Source of the DNA: Blasia pusilla
Lineage: Eukaryota; Marchantiophyta; Marchantiopsida; Blasiales
Length of the DNA stretch: 64,000 bases
Direction: 5' to 3'
Assembly (NCBI GenBank): GCA_050084515.1
Contig: CM114273.1
Location: 7,936,001-8,000,000, forward strand
This document shows positions 33,070 through 44,559 of the stretch, piece after piece (within the stretch, counting starts at the first letter, position 1; the number at the start of each line of letters is the position of its first letter). The position numbers and the translations under genes were made by a program. Below the pieces are notes generated by a model. That model saw nothing but the letters and a program-made list of their open reading frames with translations. It did not search any database and had not been told where the DNA came from.

Positions 33070-34081
33070 TGTCGCGACTCTCATAGCCAAGCGGAACATC
33101 CGGACTCTAGTAGGCTCATGCTGGGATTGTTTGCGCTTTGAAGAAGTCTCAAGAAGAGACAAGTTAGGAAACACAAGTGCGAGACGCGAGAGAGGTTGGC
33201 GTTCGAGTGTTTCAAGCATTTATGATTGCGACTAGGAAACTTGAACCAAATGTGAACCCGGACTTGAGAGGAGTCAAGTCTTGAATGAGACGTGGCCAAG
33301 GAGCAAGAACCAAACTTGGGACGTGGCTAGTGTTTGATGTTTTTTTTGTATTTTTAACCATAACTTTTTGCTCCAAGATGCGTTTGGGACAAATAAGGTA
33401 GTTTCAAAAAGCTTATGTAGAGACGGTTCCAACGCACAAAAGATCTTGGCAAGCGCTTAAGCAAAGGCTGAGATATTTTCCAAAAATGACTATACAAGGA
33501 GTCGGGTTGAGGGCCAAAAAGAGGGGCCCAGATGCCTCTTCCCCAAAGGTAGGGAGAGGGCAAAGATCCCCATGAGAACTAGTAAGGGGGAAGATATCTA
33601 AGGGTGCTTGGGACTCAAACTCCACTTTGGGCGCTGCGGGGCAACTCAAGGGCACAAAATGGATCGGGATTTTTGGCGTTGGGACTCAAAACTCGAACCA
33701 AGTCCAATAAAATGGATTTCAGAGGTCCCTATTGGACTCAAACCCGTGACTCATATTTTTGGGTTTTGGTTGGGAGTTCATACGAGGTCCATCGGAGAGT
33801 TGGGATTGCTAGGTGGGCAAACACTGTTTTAGGTAACTAGACTAACCAGAAAGTTTGTCTCAAGTCTCGGAAGACTTGCCCGAGTTGGGAACGTAGAAAT
33901 GAGGAAAGGTTGAGCTTGATGGGATGTTGAGTTGAAGACTCGAAGGATTGGATGGTCGGTGGACCTAGACCAAACTAACATGAATCTGTTTGGGTGCAGA
34001 TCAACAATGAGAGAGTGTCCAACTAAACGTATGCTTGAGCAACATTAGATATTGACGTTCGAGGGGAGTAGGAGCTCGACA
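33070..34081. repeat. Solo LTR, 1012 bp, nested in RE3 RT
   Basis: Starts TGTCGCGACT and ends GAGCTCGACA (TG...CA with TGTCG/CGACA inverted ends). It is flanked by ATGAT (33065-33069) and AAGAT (34082-34086), a 5-bp target duplication with one mismatch. It interrupts the RE3 RT within the codons after YIDD. Related copies lie at 35026 and 37194. No internal element sequence accompanies it, so it is a solo LTR or a short non-autonomous insertion. Confidence 0.85.
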
Positions 34082-34086
34082 AAGAT

Positions 34087-34700
34087 GTCATTAATAGAAT
34101 ACCTAGCAAAATCCAGACTTGCAAGATCCTATCAATGATCTTTTGAAACTCTATTGGGGTGTTTTTTAACCCAAATGGAAAGAACCGCCATTGGTACAAA
34201 AAATCCTTCTCGTGAGGATCGATGCCCCAAAAATATCATCTTCTACTTATCCTCCAATGTAATAAGTGGATGATGATACCTAGCTTGAAGATCTCAAGAA
34301 TTGCAGACCTTTGCATGCCCAAGAGCATCAAAGATATCCTCAATAGTCGGCATACCATATTTATCGGACTTCATATACCGATTAATAGGCCAGTAACCTC
34401 CACACATCTGCTTCTGTGTCCAATATGTTGTTGTCCATATACTTCTTGGAAGGCTTGATAGTAGTAGATGCATACTCCTCATGCGACATCTCCACTAGTC
34501 CTGCCTCAACCAAGTCCTCGCTCCTACTTTGAATTAGAGCCCTCTCCATATCACTGTAGCTAAAGGGTTGTCAGAAGATCGGCGAGTCACCAGACAACTC
34601 AATGTACATCATGCATACAACATGAAAAACAACTCCTATGAGTCCTAAGGAACCAATATACCTGGCGCTGATCTCTTCCTATCAACTTAGGGTCCATATC
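34087..34700 (-). pseudogene. RE3 RT first half
   Basis: Reads YSDMERAL, EAGLVEMSHEEYAS, KQMCGGYWPINR, KSDKYGMPTIEDIFDALGHAKV. This matches RE2's RRMCGDYRPINW, KSDRYAMPTPKDIFDAIGYAKV. The block ends at the insertion site of the solo LTR. The pre-RT linker extends to about 34700. Confidence 0.85.
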
Positions 34701-35025
34701 TTGCTCCAAAATCTCCATCATGACTAGTGTAGCACTTATACGACTTTGCCCATCACTCCCTACCCTGGTCTACTCTTGACACCATATATTCAGATTATTT
34801 CTCTTAGTTCTCTCAACATCATTGAGGGGTTGTCTAACCTTGTTGGTTGGATGGCTCACTCTCGATTTTGTTGAATATGGAAATTTTGAAGTCCTGAACC
34901 ATGACACCAATTTAGAGTTTAGATCTTTCCCATTTATCTCTTAGCTAATAGATGACTAGTGTACCAAAACAAAATAGGTATTTTCAAACTTGCAAAAAAT
35001 TCTTCACTTGTAAAAGCATCTATAG
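34701..35025. other. No gene seen
   Basis: Possibly more of the RE3 pre-RT region on the minus strand, but I could not align it confidently. Confidence 0.3.
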
Positions 35026-36016
35026 TGTCACGAACCTCATAGCCAAACGTGCGACAATGCGGAACTTCAAAACTCTAGTGGGAACACACTAGAATGGAAG
35101 CCCATCAAAGACTCTAGAATAAGACATGAGTCGCAAATGTGAGGCGCAAGCCTTGGTGGGCATCTCAAGTGATGATGGTCGTGACCAAGTAGAACAAGAG
35201 CTCAAGTCCCATGAGAGTTGATTGCCAACCTAACTTAGAACTTAATTAAGCATTTGGGGATTCTCCATCTTTGAGGTCATAATAACTAGATCCAAGATGA
35301 TTTTGGGATGAATAAGGTGGTATTGGAAAGCTTATGAGAAGACAATTCCAACGAATTAAAGATCTAGACAAACACATGAGGAGAGAATAAGAAACCACCT
35401 CTAAACTATCAAAATAATAGTTAGATTGAAGGCCACAAGGAACGGTCCAAGAGGACTTTCCCAAAAGTAGGGAGGGGTTGAAGATCTCTAGAATATTTAT
35501 AAGGGGAAGGGTCTTCAAGGGAGTTTGGGACTCAAACCCTACCTTGGGGAACTATAGGTATGAACTAAGGACATAGGATAAATCGAGATGTTAGATTTGG
35601 GGTGCGAACACCAAGCCATCCCAAGAGGATTAATTATGGGTATAAACCTTGGACCTTGACCCGTGGTTCAAATATTGGGCCCAGCTAGAGACTCACTCAA
35701 GATCCATTAGGCAATTGGGACCACCAAGCGCGGTAATATTGTTCTAGGTTCTTGGACTATCAAAGAAGTTTGTCCCAAGTCTTGAAGGGCTTGCTTATGT
35801 TGGGGAGTGAGGGTTAGGATGATATCAAACCTGCTTAGGTTTGTTGAGTTTGAAGGATAGCCCGAGTCTAAGACTTGGAATACAAGGAACTCATTGACCC
35901 AAATAGTAGCTAACATGAGTGTTTTTGGGTGCAGATTAAAAAGGAGAGCATTACCTAAGGAACATATGCTTCCTCAATACTTGATATTGATGTTCAAGAG
36001 GAGTAAGTGCACGGCA
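35026..36016. repeat. 1-kb LTR-like repeat, copy 2
   Basis: Starts TGTCACGAACCTCATAGCC and ends GTGCACGGCA. Colinear with 33070-34081: GGAAAGCTTATG, TTCCAACG, AAAGATCT, GGGACTCAAAC, GTCCCAAGTCTTG and the GATATTGATGTTCAAGAGGAG end block. More diverged. Flanks TATAG/TACGA do not form a clear target duplication. Confidence 0.8.
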
Positions 36017-37193
36017 TACGAGATTAGTCTTCTTCTTCTTGCAACAATGTATGCCTTCAATGCCCTCCTACAACAAGCCACTTGTACATAAAGAAAAAAA
36101 GGTGTAATTAAACCCAAGTTAAACATAGCTTGATCATATAAAATAAACACATTAGATGTGGTGCAAATCAGACCGCTCAACTTATCTATACATCATGATG
36201 AACTAGTACATTGTCAAACATCTTGAAAACTTTACTCGAGTCAAGAAGGGTCTACTTTACCAATGAACTCTTCTCAATTTTGAGACCAATGCTTAATATA
36301 ATGATGCCACCATTCCTTGTTCTTATTCCTCTTATCGTGAGCAGCAAATCTAGCTTTCCATTCAATGTCTTTCTATTAAGCTAGGGTCTCACATTTTGTC
36401 AGATCCGTTGCTTGCTCTTATTCGTGATATAAAAATTCATTGTTTCCTCTCCAAGCTTCTTTATATTGGTTTCTATTTGGTCAATTTGTTCTAGTTCTAT
36501 CTCCTCCTTAACAACAACCCATCTTCTTAGAGGTATTTTAAGCTTTCCTTGGGGATCCTCAACATGTGGTTTACTCTCTTCCATATACATCCACCAATGT
36601 ACATTCACTCCTATTTACTCTAGTATTTAAAATAAATAAATCTCTATACCTTCTTTAGCCTTTGTACTTGTATGTCAACAACTCTCCTAAACTCTCAAAC
36701 ATATCAATTTGGAACAAAAAACCAAATATTCAATTGCATCCATGATAAATTGAAATTCGCTACTTGTTGAAAAAGGAAATGTTGACCTTCTATGTATACT
36801 CAATTTATGGAGACATTTATAGGAGACAAGTGTATAGCTTTCAGATCTAAAGAGGTTGTAGTCATTTGAGTTGTTGTCTATCATATGTTTTGATAAATGT
36901 AAAGATAGTTAGAAATTCTCATAAGGTATTTTCCATTTGAGTGTGTTGAACAATTATGGTTTAGCTATATAAGCATATGGTCTTGATTTGTGTACACCAT
37001 AGAGAGAGTGATTGCACTCGTTAAGTAGATCTTGTCCTAGCCTTGCAATCATAGACTCCGCACCTTGTCCATGAGGACCCCATAGGACCATGGGACTTAG
37101 CGCATTGACCTTAAATTAAAGCAGTTGGCACTTCACGAATTGAGGAAGATAGAGGTGGGAGGTAATTTAAATCTATGCATCGCACATACCTAC
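36017..37193. other. AT-rich DNA between two 1-kb repeats
   Basis: No recognised coding sequence. The minus-strand frame 36399-36608 is charged (EEIELEQIDQIETNIKKLGEE) and may be a coiled-coil fragment of unknown origin. If the flanking repeats were a pair of LTRs this would be their interior, but it shows no gag or pol. Confidence 0.35.
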
Positions 37194-38142
37194 TGTCGCA
37201 ACCCTCATAGCCAAACATGCACCAAAGCGGAACATTGGAACTCTAGTGGGCTCATATTATGATGGTTGTGCATTTGAGAGGTCTCTTGAAGGAGACACAA
37301 GAGATGAGATGCAAACAAGATTGAGTGTTTATTGTATTTACGATCGCAAGTAAGGAAACCTGAACCAAGACTTGAGAGGAATCAAGTCTAGGAAGAATGG
37401 TTACCAACCAGATGAGAACCGGATTTGGAACGTGACTAGCGCTTGAGGTTTTACTATATTTTGAACCATAACTTTTAGACCTAAGATGAATTTGGGATAA
37501 GAAAGGTGGCGTTGGAAAGCTTATGCAAAGTTCGTTCCAACACACCAAAGATCTTGACAAATGCATAATCAGAGGTTGAGAAACTTTCCAAAAATGACTT
37601 TATGGAGAGTTGGGTTGACGGCCAAAAGGAGCAGCCCGAGAGTCTTTCCCCAAAGATTAGGGGAAGGGTGGAGAACCTCATAAGTATTAGTAAGGGGGAG
37701 GGTCTCCAAGGGTGCTTGGAACCTGAATTCCGCTTTGGGGCGTTATGGGGTGAACCAAGAGCATGGAATGGACAAGGAGGTTGGCGTTGGGATGCGAACC
37801 CCTAGCCAAGTCTAAGGGAGTGGATCTCAGAGGTCACTTTTGAATTCCAACACGTGACTCATTTGTTGGGTCTCGGTTACGGACTAGTGCAAGGTCTATT
37901 GGACAATCCAGAAAGTCTGTCCCAAGTCTAGGAAGACTTACTCGTGTTGGGATGTGAGGAACTAGGAGGGTTGGGATTGATGAATGGCGGAGTCTAGGAC
38001 TCAGGAAGTTGGAAGGCTGATTGACCCAAACTAGACTAATGTGAAGGTCTTTGGGTATAAAGCAACCGTGTGAGTGTATCTTAATGAATATACACTTCCG
38101 CAACACTAGAGATTGATGTTCAAGAGGATCAGAGTAGGCGCA
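37194..38142. repeat. 1-kb LTR-like repeat, copy 3
   Basis: Starts TGTCGCAACCCTCATAGCC. Colinear with the copies at 33070 and 35026 (GGAAAGCTTATGCAAAG, CCAAAGATCTTG, GGGTGCTTGG, GTCCCAAGTCTAGGAAGACTTA, GAGATTGATGTTCAAGAGG). It ends near GGCGCA. RE2 begins 106 bases further on. Confidence 0.8.
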
Positions 38143-38248
38143 TAATATCTACACAAGTTGCCTTTGAAATTATGGGTGAGGTTAGACATAGGGATTTCTT
38201 CCAAAGAAACTTCTTCGTCTTGGATGTGGTTTTGATGTTTCTCAATTC

Positions 38249-38766
38249 TGTCACGACGTTTTAGGATAGATCGGAGAGATTCGATAGAGCGCCTTCACAA
38301 GTAGAGGAATATAGGCTTAGGAGGTTGAGGATGATCTATTGAGGTCTAGGGAAACCTGAGAGAGTAGGTTTCCCCTTCGTTTCGGCTCATTTGGAGCCAT
38401 ATAGAGAAACTTACTATTTTGGGTAAGTATCTATGTTTGGTAGAGATGAATTTCCACTTTAGGAAGTATCCCTTGACCCACTACAACAGGTCAAGAGCCA
38501 AGGAGGTGACCTGCAACATAGGTTATCGAGGAGAAAGCTTGGGAGAGGGAAGGGGATATACCTTAAGGAGAGAGAATTTGAGAGCTCATTCTCTCTTTTT
38601 TGTTGAACCTCTTGGCACAAGGCGGCAGAGCTATGGTCCCTTTCCTTGTGAGTGTAACCCAAGCCTCTCATTAGGAGAGTGGGTTTGGTTAGACGTTCAA
38701 AGAGACATGTGAGAGTGCACACATTTGAGAGCTATGGTGTTGAGAGAGATTGGATCTTCATTTATA
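38249..38766 (+). repeat. RE2 5' LTR
   Basis: Starts TGTCACGACGTTTTAGG and ends GGATCTTCATTTATA, about 518 bases. Aligned with 47892-48396 and 10349-10860. The 127-bp A repeat is present on neither side. Confidence 0.88.
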
Positions 38767-40393
38767 AAGAGAGAATGAGATGAGTGAGAGAGCTTCATGG
38801 GGGAGCTCGCTAGTCACTCGCTGGTTTTGCACGTTGGGGATCGTATTCCCCATTCAGTGGTTTATGGGAGTGCTCATTGGAGCCGGAGCCACTCATTTTT
38901 TATGTTTCCTTTGTCGATTTTTCGTGTGGAAGAGTGGCGCGCAGAAGCGCTACCTAATTTTTAATAGGGATTGAGTATGGGGGTGGGTTGCCCCATGCCG
39001 GTGCTCTTGGAAGCACCATGTAGCTTGCTTATTTGTATTTTCACAGGTTTCATATTTTTATTGGAAGAATTTTGTGTAGGAGAAAGAGACATTGGGCTTT
39101 ACGACAGTCCCCATCATTTTTTATCAGATTGTTCGATTCAAAATATTTTCTGAAGTTATTGTTGATCATGAAGCTGTGAACGGTATGCAATAGACGATGC
39201 CCAATTTGGAGCTACGAGCAAAAAGTTATGGCCAATTTTGCAAACTGCCAATTTTTAGGGTAAAAATGACCAAACCCTAAAGCAGCTGTTGCCGTCACCG
39301 TCTCCGTCTCCATCCGTTCCTTCAGCGCCATCCACACCTTTTTTTCGCCACCGCCGCTCGCCGCCACCACTTGTCGCCATCACCTCCGTTGGTTGCCGTT
39401 GTCGTTGCGGCCGCGAGTTGCTGCCAACATGAGTTCTTGCCGCCGCCATTTGCTGCCGCCGCCGCTATCGATTATCGTTGCCATCATCAATACAAGTTAC
39501 CGCTCCCACCACCGCTGTTCAAGACAATGACCAGTCACCAGTAGCCACGTAGGGCGGCCGTTGCCGTACTTGGCGAGTTTGTATGAGTCATTGCCACTCA
39601 TTAACTCGCGACTTCGAGAGTGTGATATTTTTGGATTCATGGGATCGTAGTTTCTTTTCCACTTTGCCATGTTGTGATTGGTAGCCACTCGACGACGATC
39701 GAGTACTGTGTTGTGATGCCCGTAGCCGCAACGCGTCGCCGATTGCCGCACCGTGCCGCTCATGGCCGCATTGCACCGTCTCGATCGAAGAGCCGTACCA
39801 TCACTAGGAGCAGATTACGTTTGGTTGATTGAGGAGGGTATGCCGCCGAGTGCCGCACCCCATTCCCGAGTGTTGTGACGTTTGTAGCCGTTCCGTTCTG
39901 CTAGTGCCGCACCAGACCGCTAGATCTACATCGCACATCGAGGAGATTCAAGCATCGTTAGTATCGGGGAGTACGACGTGCTATTTGGAGGAGTTGTCTT
40001 TACGATCGAGTAGGGGTCGAGATTTGCAATTGCTGAGGAGCGACATTGACATTTATTGTCAGGTTACCTATTCTAGTCTTTTGCCCTACACATGTTAGGG
40101 ATTTGCGGGTATTGGGAAGTTATTTGGGATATTGGGTTTAGTGCTGATGTTGAGAGCATTGATGATGTATGGGTTTAGGGGACATAGACTTGTGTGGGAT
40201 GTCCAGAGTTGAGGATGGTTTGTCATGAGACGATAGATCAGTTGATTTGCCACACCACGTTGCTTGTTGCCGCACAACACACGTCTTAGTGAGAGAGGGT
40301 AGATTGAGTGCCGCATGATTAGTTTGAGTGATTGAGGGATTACTAGCGAGATTGAAAGTGATCGTATGAGAGGGGCATGAGGATCATCACAGC
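38767..40393 (+). other. RE2 untranslated leader
   Basis: About 1.6 kb without coding sequence. About 39280-39500 is a GC-rich GCC/CCG/GTC low-complexity stretch. From about 39630 it matches the RE1 leader. A primer-binding site is not obvious. Confidence 0.55.
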
Positions 40394-42060
40394 GTCCTTT
40401 CAGGATTTTGAGAAGCAAGGTAGTGGACCTGAAAGTAGCACTAGAGGGTTTACGCGGAGTGGTGCAAGGTTTTGAGGATCTCCACGTGAGAGACCACCTC
40501 GATCTCCTTCTATGTCATCTTCAGACAAGGGGGAGCGTATAGAGGAGTGTGTTAGTGATCGACCGTACACATTGAGTGGTCCTACCAGTTGGGCGTACAA
40601 GATGGATGACCGGGGTAGAGGACGGCATAAGTTTTTGGGTGTTGTAGGCACTAGAGAGCTACACAAATTCATTGCTGAGTTTAGGAGTTGGTGTGACTCA
40701 CAGCGGACTAGGAACTCTACAGATTTCAACCCGTTTACAACATGGAATGGTATGTTCCAACATTTAGAGGGGGCGCTCATGGACGATTACCATGAGTTCT
40801 CCCACATATTTTCCCAGGAGATTGAGGCATGGCAACTCTACTATGACCCACACTATGTGTCATGGACGGAGCTGTTCCCAAATGAGGAGGAGGAGTTAGG
40901 AGAGGCTACTTCCTCTTCCACTAGTGATGTTTTAAGAGGGGTCACTCGGACTGGAGCAGTTGCACCGTCTAGTCGGGTTTGTCCCAAGTTCAACCCCGTG
41001 GTTGAGTTCTTCGGTGAGTTAAGGACGAGCTACCAAGGGGTACGGACGGAAAAGTTGCGGAGCATCCATGACTTCCACACGTGCCCGGGTGAGGGTTTGC
41101 TTGAGGTTGACATTCACTTGTGTTGGTTGATCAATGTCACTTAGGGGATGATAGAGGCTTAGGCTATCCAAACATGGTACACGATGGTGGATTGAACCTT
41201 GCAGACACGGGCACGGGAGGGGTGCTTCTTATGAACACCTCCCCTACGTTGAGAGATATTTTTAAGATCGCCGAGAACATTGAGCGCAACACGGCGGAGG
41301 AGAGCGTAGCCACCATGGGTTCTGGGTGAGACCAATCACGATTGTCTGCACCACCAATGTAGCAACGTGGACTCTGAGATAGGTGGAGTGTGGCATCGCG
41401 AGCGCAAGGAGGATACCGAGAGGCCGTGCCACAAAGATGTGCCCCTTCATATGCAACTTAGCAGCAGCCATCTACAATTACTTGTTGGTCATATGATGGA
41501 GCCCATCATCAGTGCGATTGCACTCGTCAAGGTCATGGACGTATGCCTCAGCATGGAGGAGGAGATGGTGTTGCACAAGGAGGTTATTAGTGTGACTATT
41601 ATCAGAGGTACGGTCACACATGCGCCAAGTGTTTCACATTGCACCCTGAGTTACATCGGGACCGAGGGCCAGAGAGGGCATCAGAGCGAGTTTTCGGTCC
41701 GGCTAGGCCTAGAGGTCGTGCACCAGGTGGTCCTGTTGGGGGACGAGGAGCAAGAGTTGCCCGATAGGGTGGTGGAGCTGCACGTGGAGGAGGTAAAGTT
41801 CCACCATCTAGACACGTCGAGGGAGATGTCAAGCGTGAGGCTGGGATGGTTACTCAGATACAGAAACTAAAGCAATAGATTACCGCTATGTCATTGAGAT
41901 TACTCGATGTCGGGTCCGTGGCATCGACGTCTTATGGAGCCGCTAGAGATATGGAGAATCATGGTTGGATGTGCAAGATTTCCTAGATGGAGGCCACCGC
42001 ACTTGTTACACGTGGAGCAATCGCAAAGTTGGATCCATAGCAAGGGGAAGCAAGAAAACA
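40394..42060 (+). pseudogene. RE2 gag, broken
   Basis: The longest open part, 40512-41144 (210 codons), contains SWAYKMDDRGRG, FNPFTTWNGMFQHLEG, DDYHEFSH, EIEAW, YYDPHYVSWTE and FNPVVEFF. Gag continues in another frame at 41120-41329 (VLLMNTSPTLRDIF). The nucleocapsid, about 41480-41640, has both knuckles damaged (CWSY and CDYYQRYGHTCAKC, Cys to Tyr in each). A Gly/Arg-rich tail follows. Several stops are TAG or TGA where RE1 has CAG, CAA, CGG or CGA. Confidence 0.85.
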
Positions 42061-42089
42061 AACTACGCTTCCATAGTCCTTCACGTTGT

Positions 42090-43230
42090 CTGAGGCGATG
42101 AGTTGATGATATTGTTGGTGTGCAGGCATAGAGGGCGACGGGAGAAGCGAGCGCAACAATTCTTATTGCTAATGCTCCAAAGGAGCATGTGTTGAGCACG
42201 TTGTAGGGAGCGGCCATTGTTGTGTACCGCGCTCCTTTATTTTTTGCTTCCAATGTTATGATGTTGAGAGGTACGCCTGTAGAGGTTTTCAGCTGGCCGC
42301 TATGCTCTATGAGCGTGGAGTTGGAGTTCCTACATCACGTTCAAAGGTGATTGCAGAGGAGGTGATGGACCTGCCCTTGGAGCTTATGCTTGGGCCGTCC
42401 ATGTCAGATTCAAGGCACGCTACGGTTGCTAGGATGGCGCAGATGCCCGCTAGACCTGTGATAGAGCATGCCATGGCTTCTCTTGGTGTTGTTTTGCTAG
42501 ATAACCGAGGAGAGGTCTTCTAGTTGGTGAGTCAAGGAGGTAGAGCTTTTAGTGCGCAGCGCGTCTTGTTGGATTCAAGAGCGCAACCCCTGATGTTGGG
42601 AAAAGCGGCATTTAGAGGTTTGGGCTTGATGAGAGCCAATGTGGAGCGTTGTCCATTCCGGATACAGACATCCTTGGGTGGAGCGAGTACCACCCAGTAT
42701 ATCACATGACAAGAGGTTGTGGTGAGGATTTGCTTGAGACATCCTACAGATGAGTCTGTGGTGCAAGCCAAGGCAATAGTCATTGATGCAAAGTCCTACG
42801 ACGTCTTGGTTGGTGGAGCAGTGTTATACCCAATGGGATTTTCCGTGGATTACTAAGAGGAATTAGCGTCCTACAGACGAGGATTGCAATCAGGTGATGG
42901 GCGCCTTAGCTCATTACCCGTTCGATTCACATGTGCAGTGATCGAGCGACGGCCAAGAGAGATGGCGACCTTAGCAGCATTTAGCAATGTTATCACTTGA
43001 CCTAGTGATTTGATTGAGGGACATGTCCATGCAAAGGATACTCCCGTTCCTGACATTTCTATGGAGAGGAGTGTCATGGTAGCCACATCAGTCCGTGCAT
43101 GAGAGGTACCTCTTTGGGGCTCGACTGAGGAGCTTTGATGCTTAGCCACTGAGCATGTGCAGACCGCGTGGAGTGAGACGTTTGCACCATAGTGTGACCG
43201 TTCAGAGGAACCCCATGTAGCGAGGAGTGC
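42090..43230 (+). pseudogene. RE2 aspartic protease region
   Basis: The N-part has MPARPVIEHAMASLGVVLLDN. The retropepsin-like core is at about 42554-42640: VLLDSRAQPLMLGKAAFRGLGL, with Asp at 42572 in a D-S-R-A context (normally D-S/T-G-A). A C-part containing YDVLVGGAVLYPMGFSVDY and SLPVRF follows. Stops: 42522 (TAG for CAG), about 42707 and about 42855. The Gly to Arg change in the active-site triplet suggests the copy is inactive. RE1 lacks this core. Confidence 0.75.
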
Positions 43231-43234
43231 TACT

Positions 43235-44250
43235 ATGACCCCTTTGGACACCATCCCAATTATATGGTGCATCCCAGAGGAGAGTATTTGACTGTGGGAT
43301 CTCTTTGGAGGGATCAGCACTAGATTAGCTGTTGTTTTGCAAGCTGGAGTGCGCATGCAGCAATACCTGTATGTGGAGATTGATGATGTTGCGAGGTGGG
43401 CTTCACTTCACCATATGGCACAGTTACACCTCCATTTTCCCAACTTGTTGTGTGCGTCCGCCATTAAGGATTATAAGAGTTCCCTACCAAGGGACATTTC
43501 ATTGTTAGGGGCGTAGAATTTGGAGCGGGTAGGGCCCATAGACGTGGTCATTGTTGGTTGGCCATATCATGGCCAGTCAAGTGCTAGACAAGGTAGCGGA
43601 TTAGATGACTCTCGGTCCAGGTTGTTTTGGGAGATGATGCGGATCTTGCGACACTTGCAGGAGCATTAGTCTCATCCTCGAGCATACATTCTGGAGAATG
43701 TACCAATTTTGGGCGATTTGAGGTCGCAAGTGGTGACAAGTGCACATTAGGTGCGGGCACGGATCGGCCCGATAGTTTTCTTGGATGGGGCAAGTATGGG
43801 TTTACGAGCACATCGCCCATGTGTGTGGTGGACTAATTTGGTGCCACATGAGGTGTTATGGAGGACTTATGCGAGAGTGGAACGTCCCTTCGATTTATTG
43901 GTGGATTCTATTCTGGATCCAGGTCGTCGATCACAGGCAGTGAGGCACGATGATCGATCGTTGTTGATTGTGGTCAACAGGATTGGCATGCCACGGGCAA
44001 CCTTTCCCATATTTATGAGTTTTCTCGCTTTCTATGCATTCAAGGAGGCGGCCGACCTGGCTTGGTTTGGAATGATGAGATACAGAGGTTAGTGGGGCCC
44101 ATCGTTGATGAGTGAGAGCGAGCGATGGGATTCCCCACAGGAGTGATGATAATACCGTCACTATCACAAGCTCACGATATCATGTCTTGGGTCAGGCGAT
44201 GGACTTGAACTGCTTGACATGGATTTTCAGCTTAGGAGAAGCTGAGCAGC
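43235..44250 (+). pseudogene. RE2 C5-cytosine DNA methyltransferase, catalytically dead
   Basis: Colinear with RE1: motif I WDLFGGIST at 43296, motif IV at 43559 reading GWPYHGQS, motif VI LENVP at 43691, motif VIII-like LRAHRPCVWWTN, then RATFPIFMSF, AMGFP and the motif X-like AMDLNCLTWIFSLG to about 44250. The catalytic Cys is Tyr (TAT at 43565-43567, a G to A change of TGT). Stops occur at about 43285, 43516, 43668, 43748 and 44114. It retains the 16 codons missing from RE1 and the CAG codon that became the RE1 terminator. It lies in the same frame as the RT fingers that follow. Confidence 0.88.
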
Positions 44251-44559
44251 GTCGTTTGTGAATGCAAAAAATCACAGTTGTTGCGTTGGTGAGCCCCATG
44301 CCTACCGAGACGGTTGAGGTAGTGGCAGGGGGTGAGCTCTGAGGAGATCGACACACCAGGGGTAATCGGGAGAGAGACTCTTGGTCTTCTTGGGATGTTT
44401 TGTGGGTATGTAAGGAGATGGTAGCCACAACATCAAGCGTGGTTACGGGTACTGCACGTGGAGCTGAGAGTTTTGCTTTCCGAGACGAGTTGCACCATAG
44501 CAACCACCGACACCTGCGCTGGAGAATCTTACCGTAGTCACGACGAAGACTTCCAAGCC

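Larger units (their letters stand above)
31270..34700 (-). mobile_element. RE3: scrambled relic of the RE1/RE2 gypsy family
   Basis: Minus-strand homology to RE1/RE2 in three blocks. Reading down the minus strand: RT first half (34700 to 34087), RT second half and start of RNase H (33064 to about 32630), then directly gag zinc-knuckle and protease region (about 32625 to 31270). In an intact element gag and protease precede RT, so two fragments were joined in the wrong order. A 1-kb solo LTR (33070-34081) splits the RT at the YIDD box. No methyltransferase block was found. Heavily mutated. Confidence 0.8.

Noticed and set aside
35026-38142. A complete LTR element with the 1-kb repeats as its two LTRs
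   Set aside because: There is no gag or pol in the interior, no matching target duplication, and the two repeats are not more similar to each other than to the third copy.
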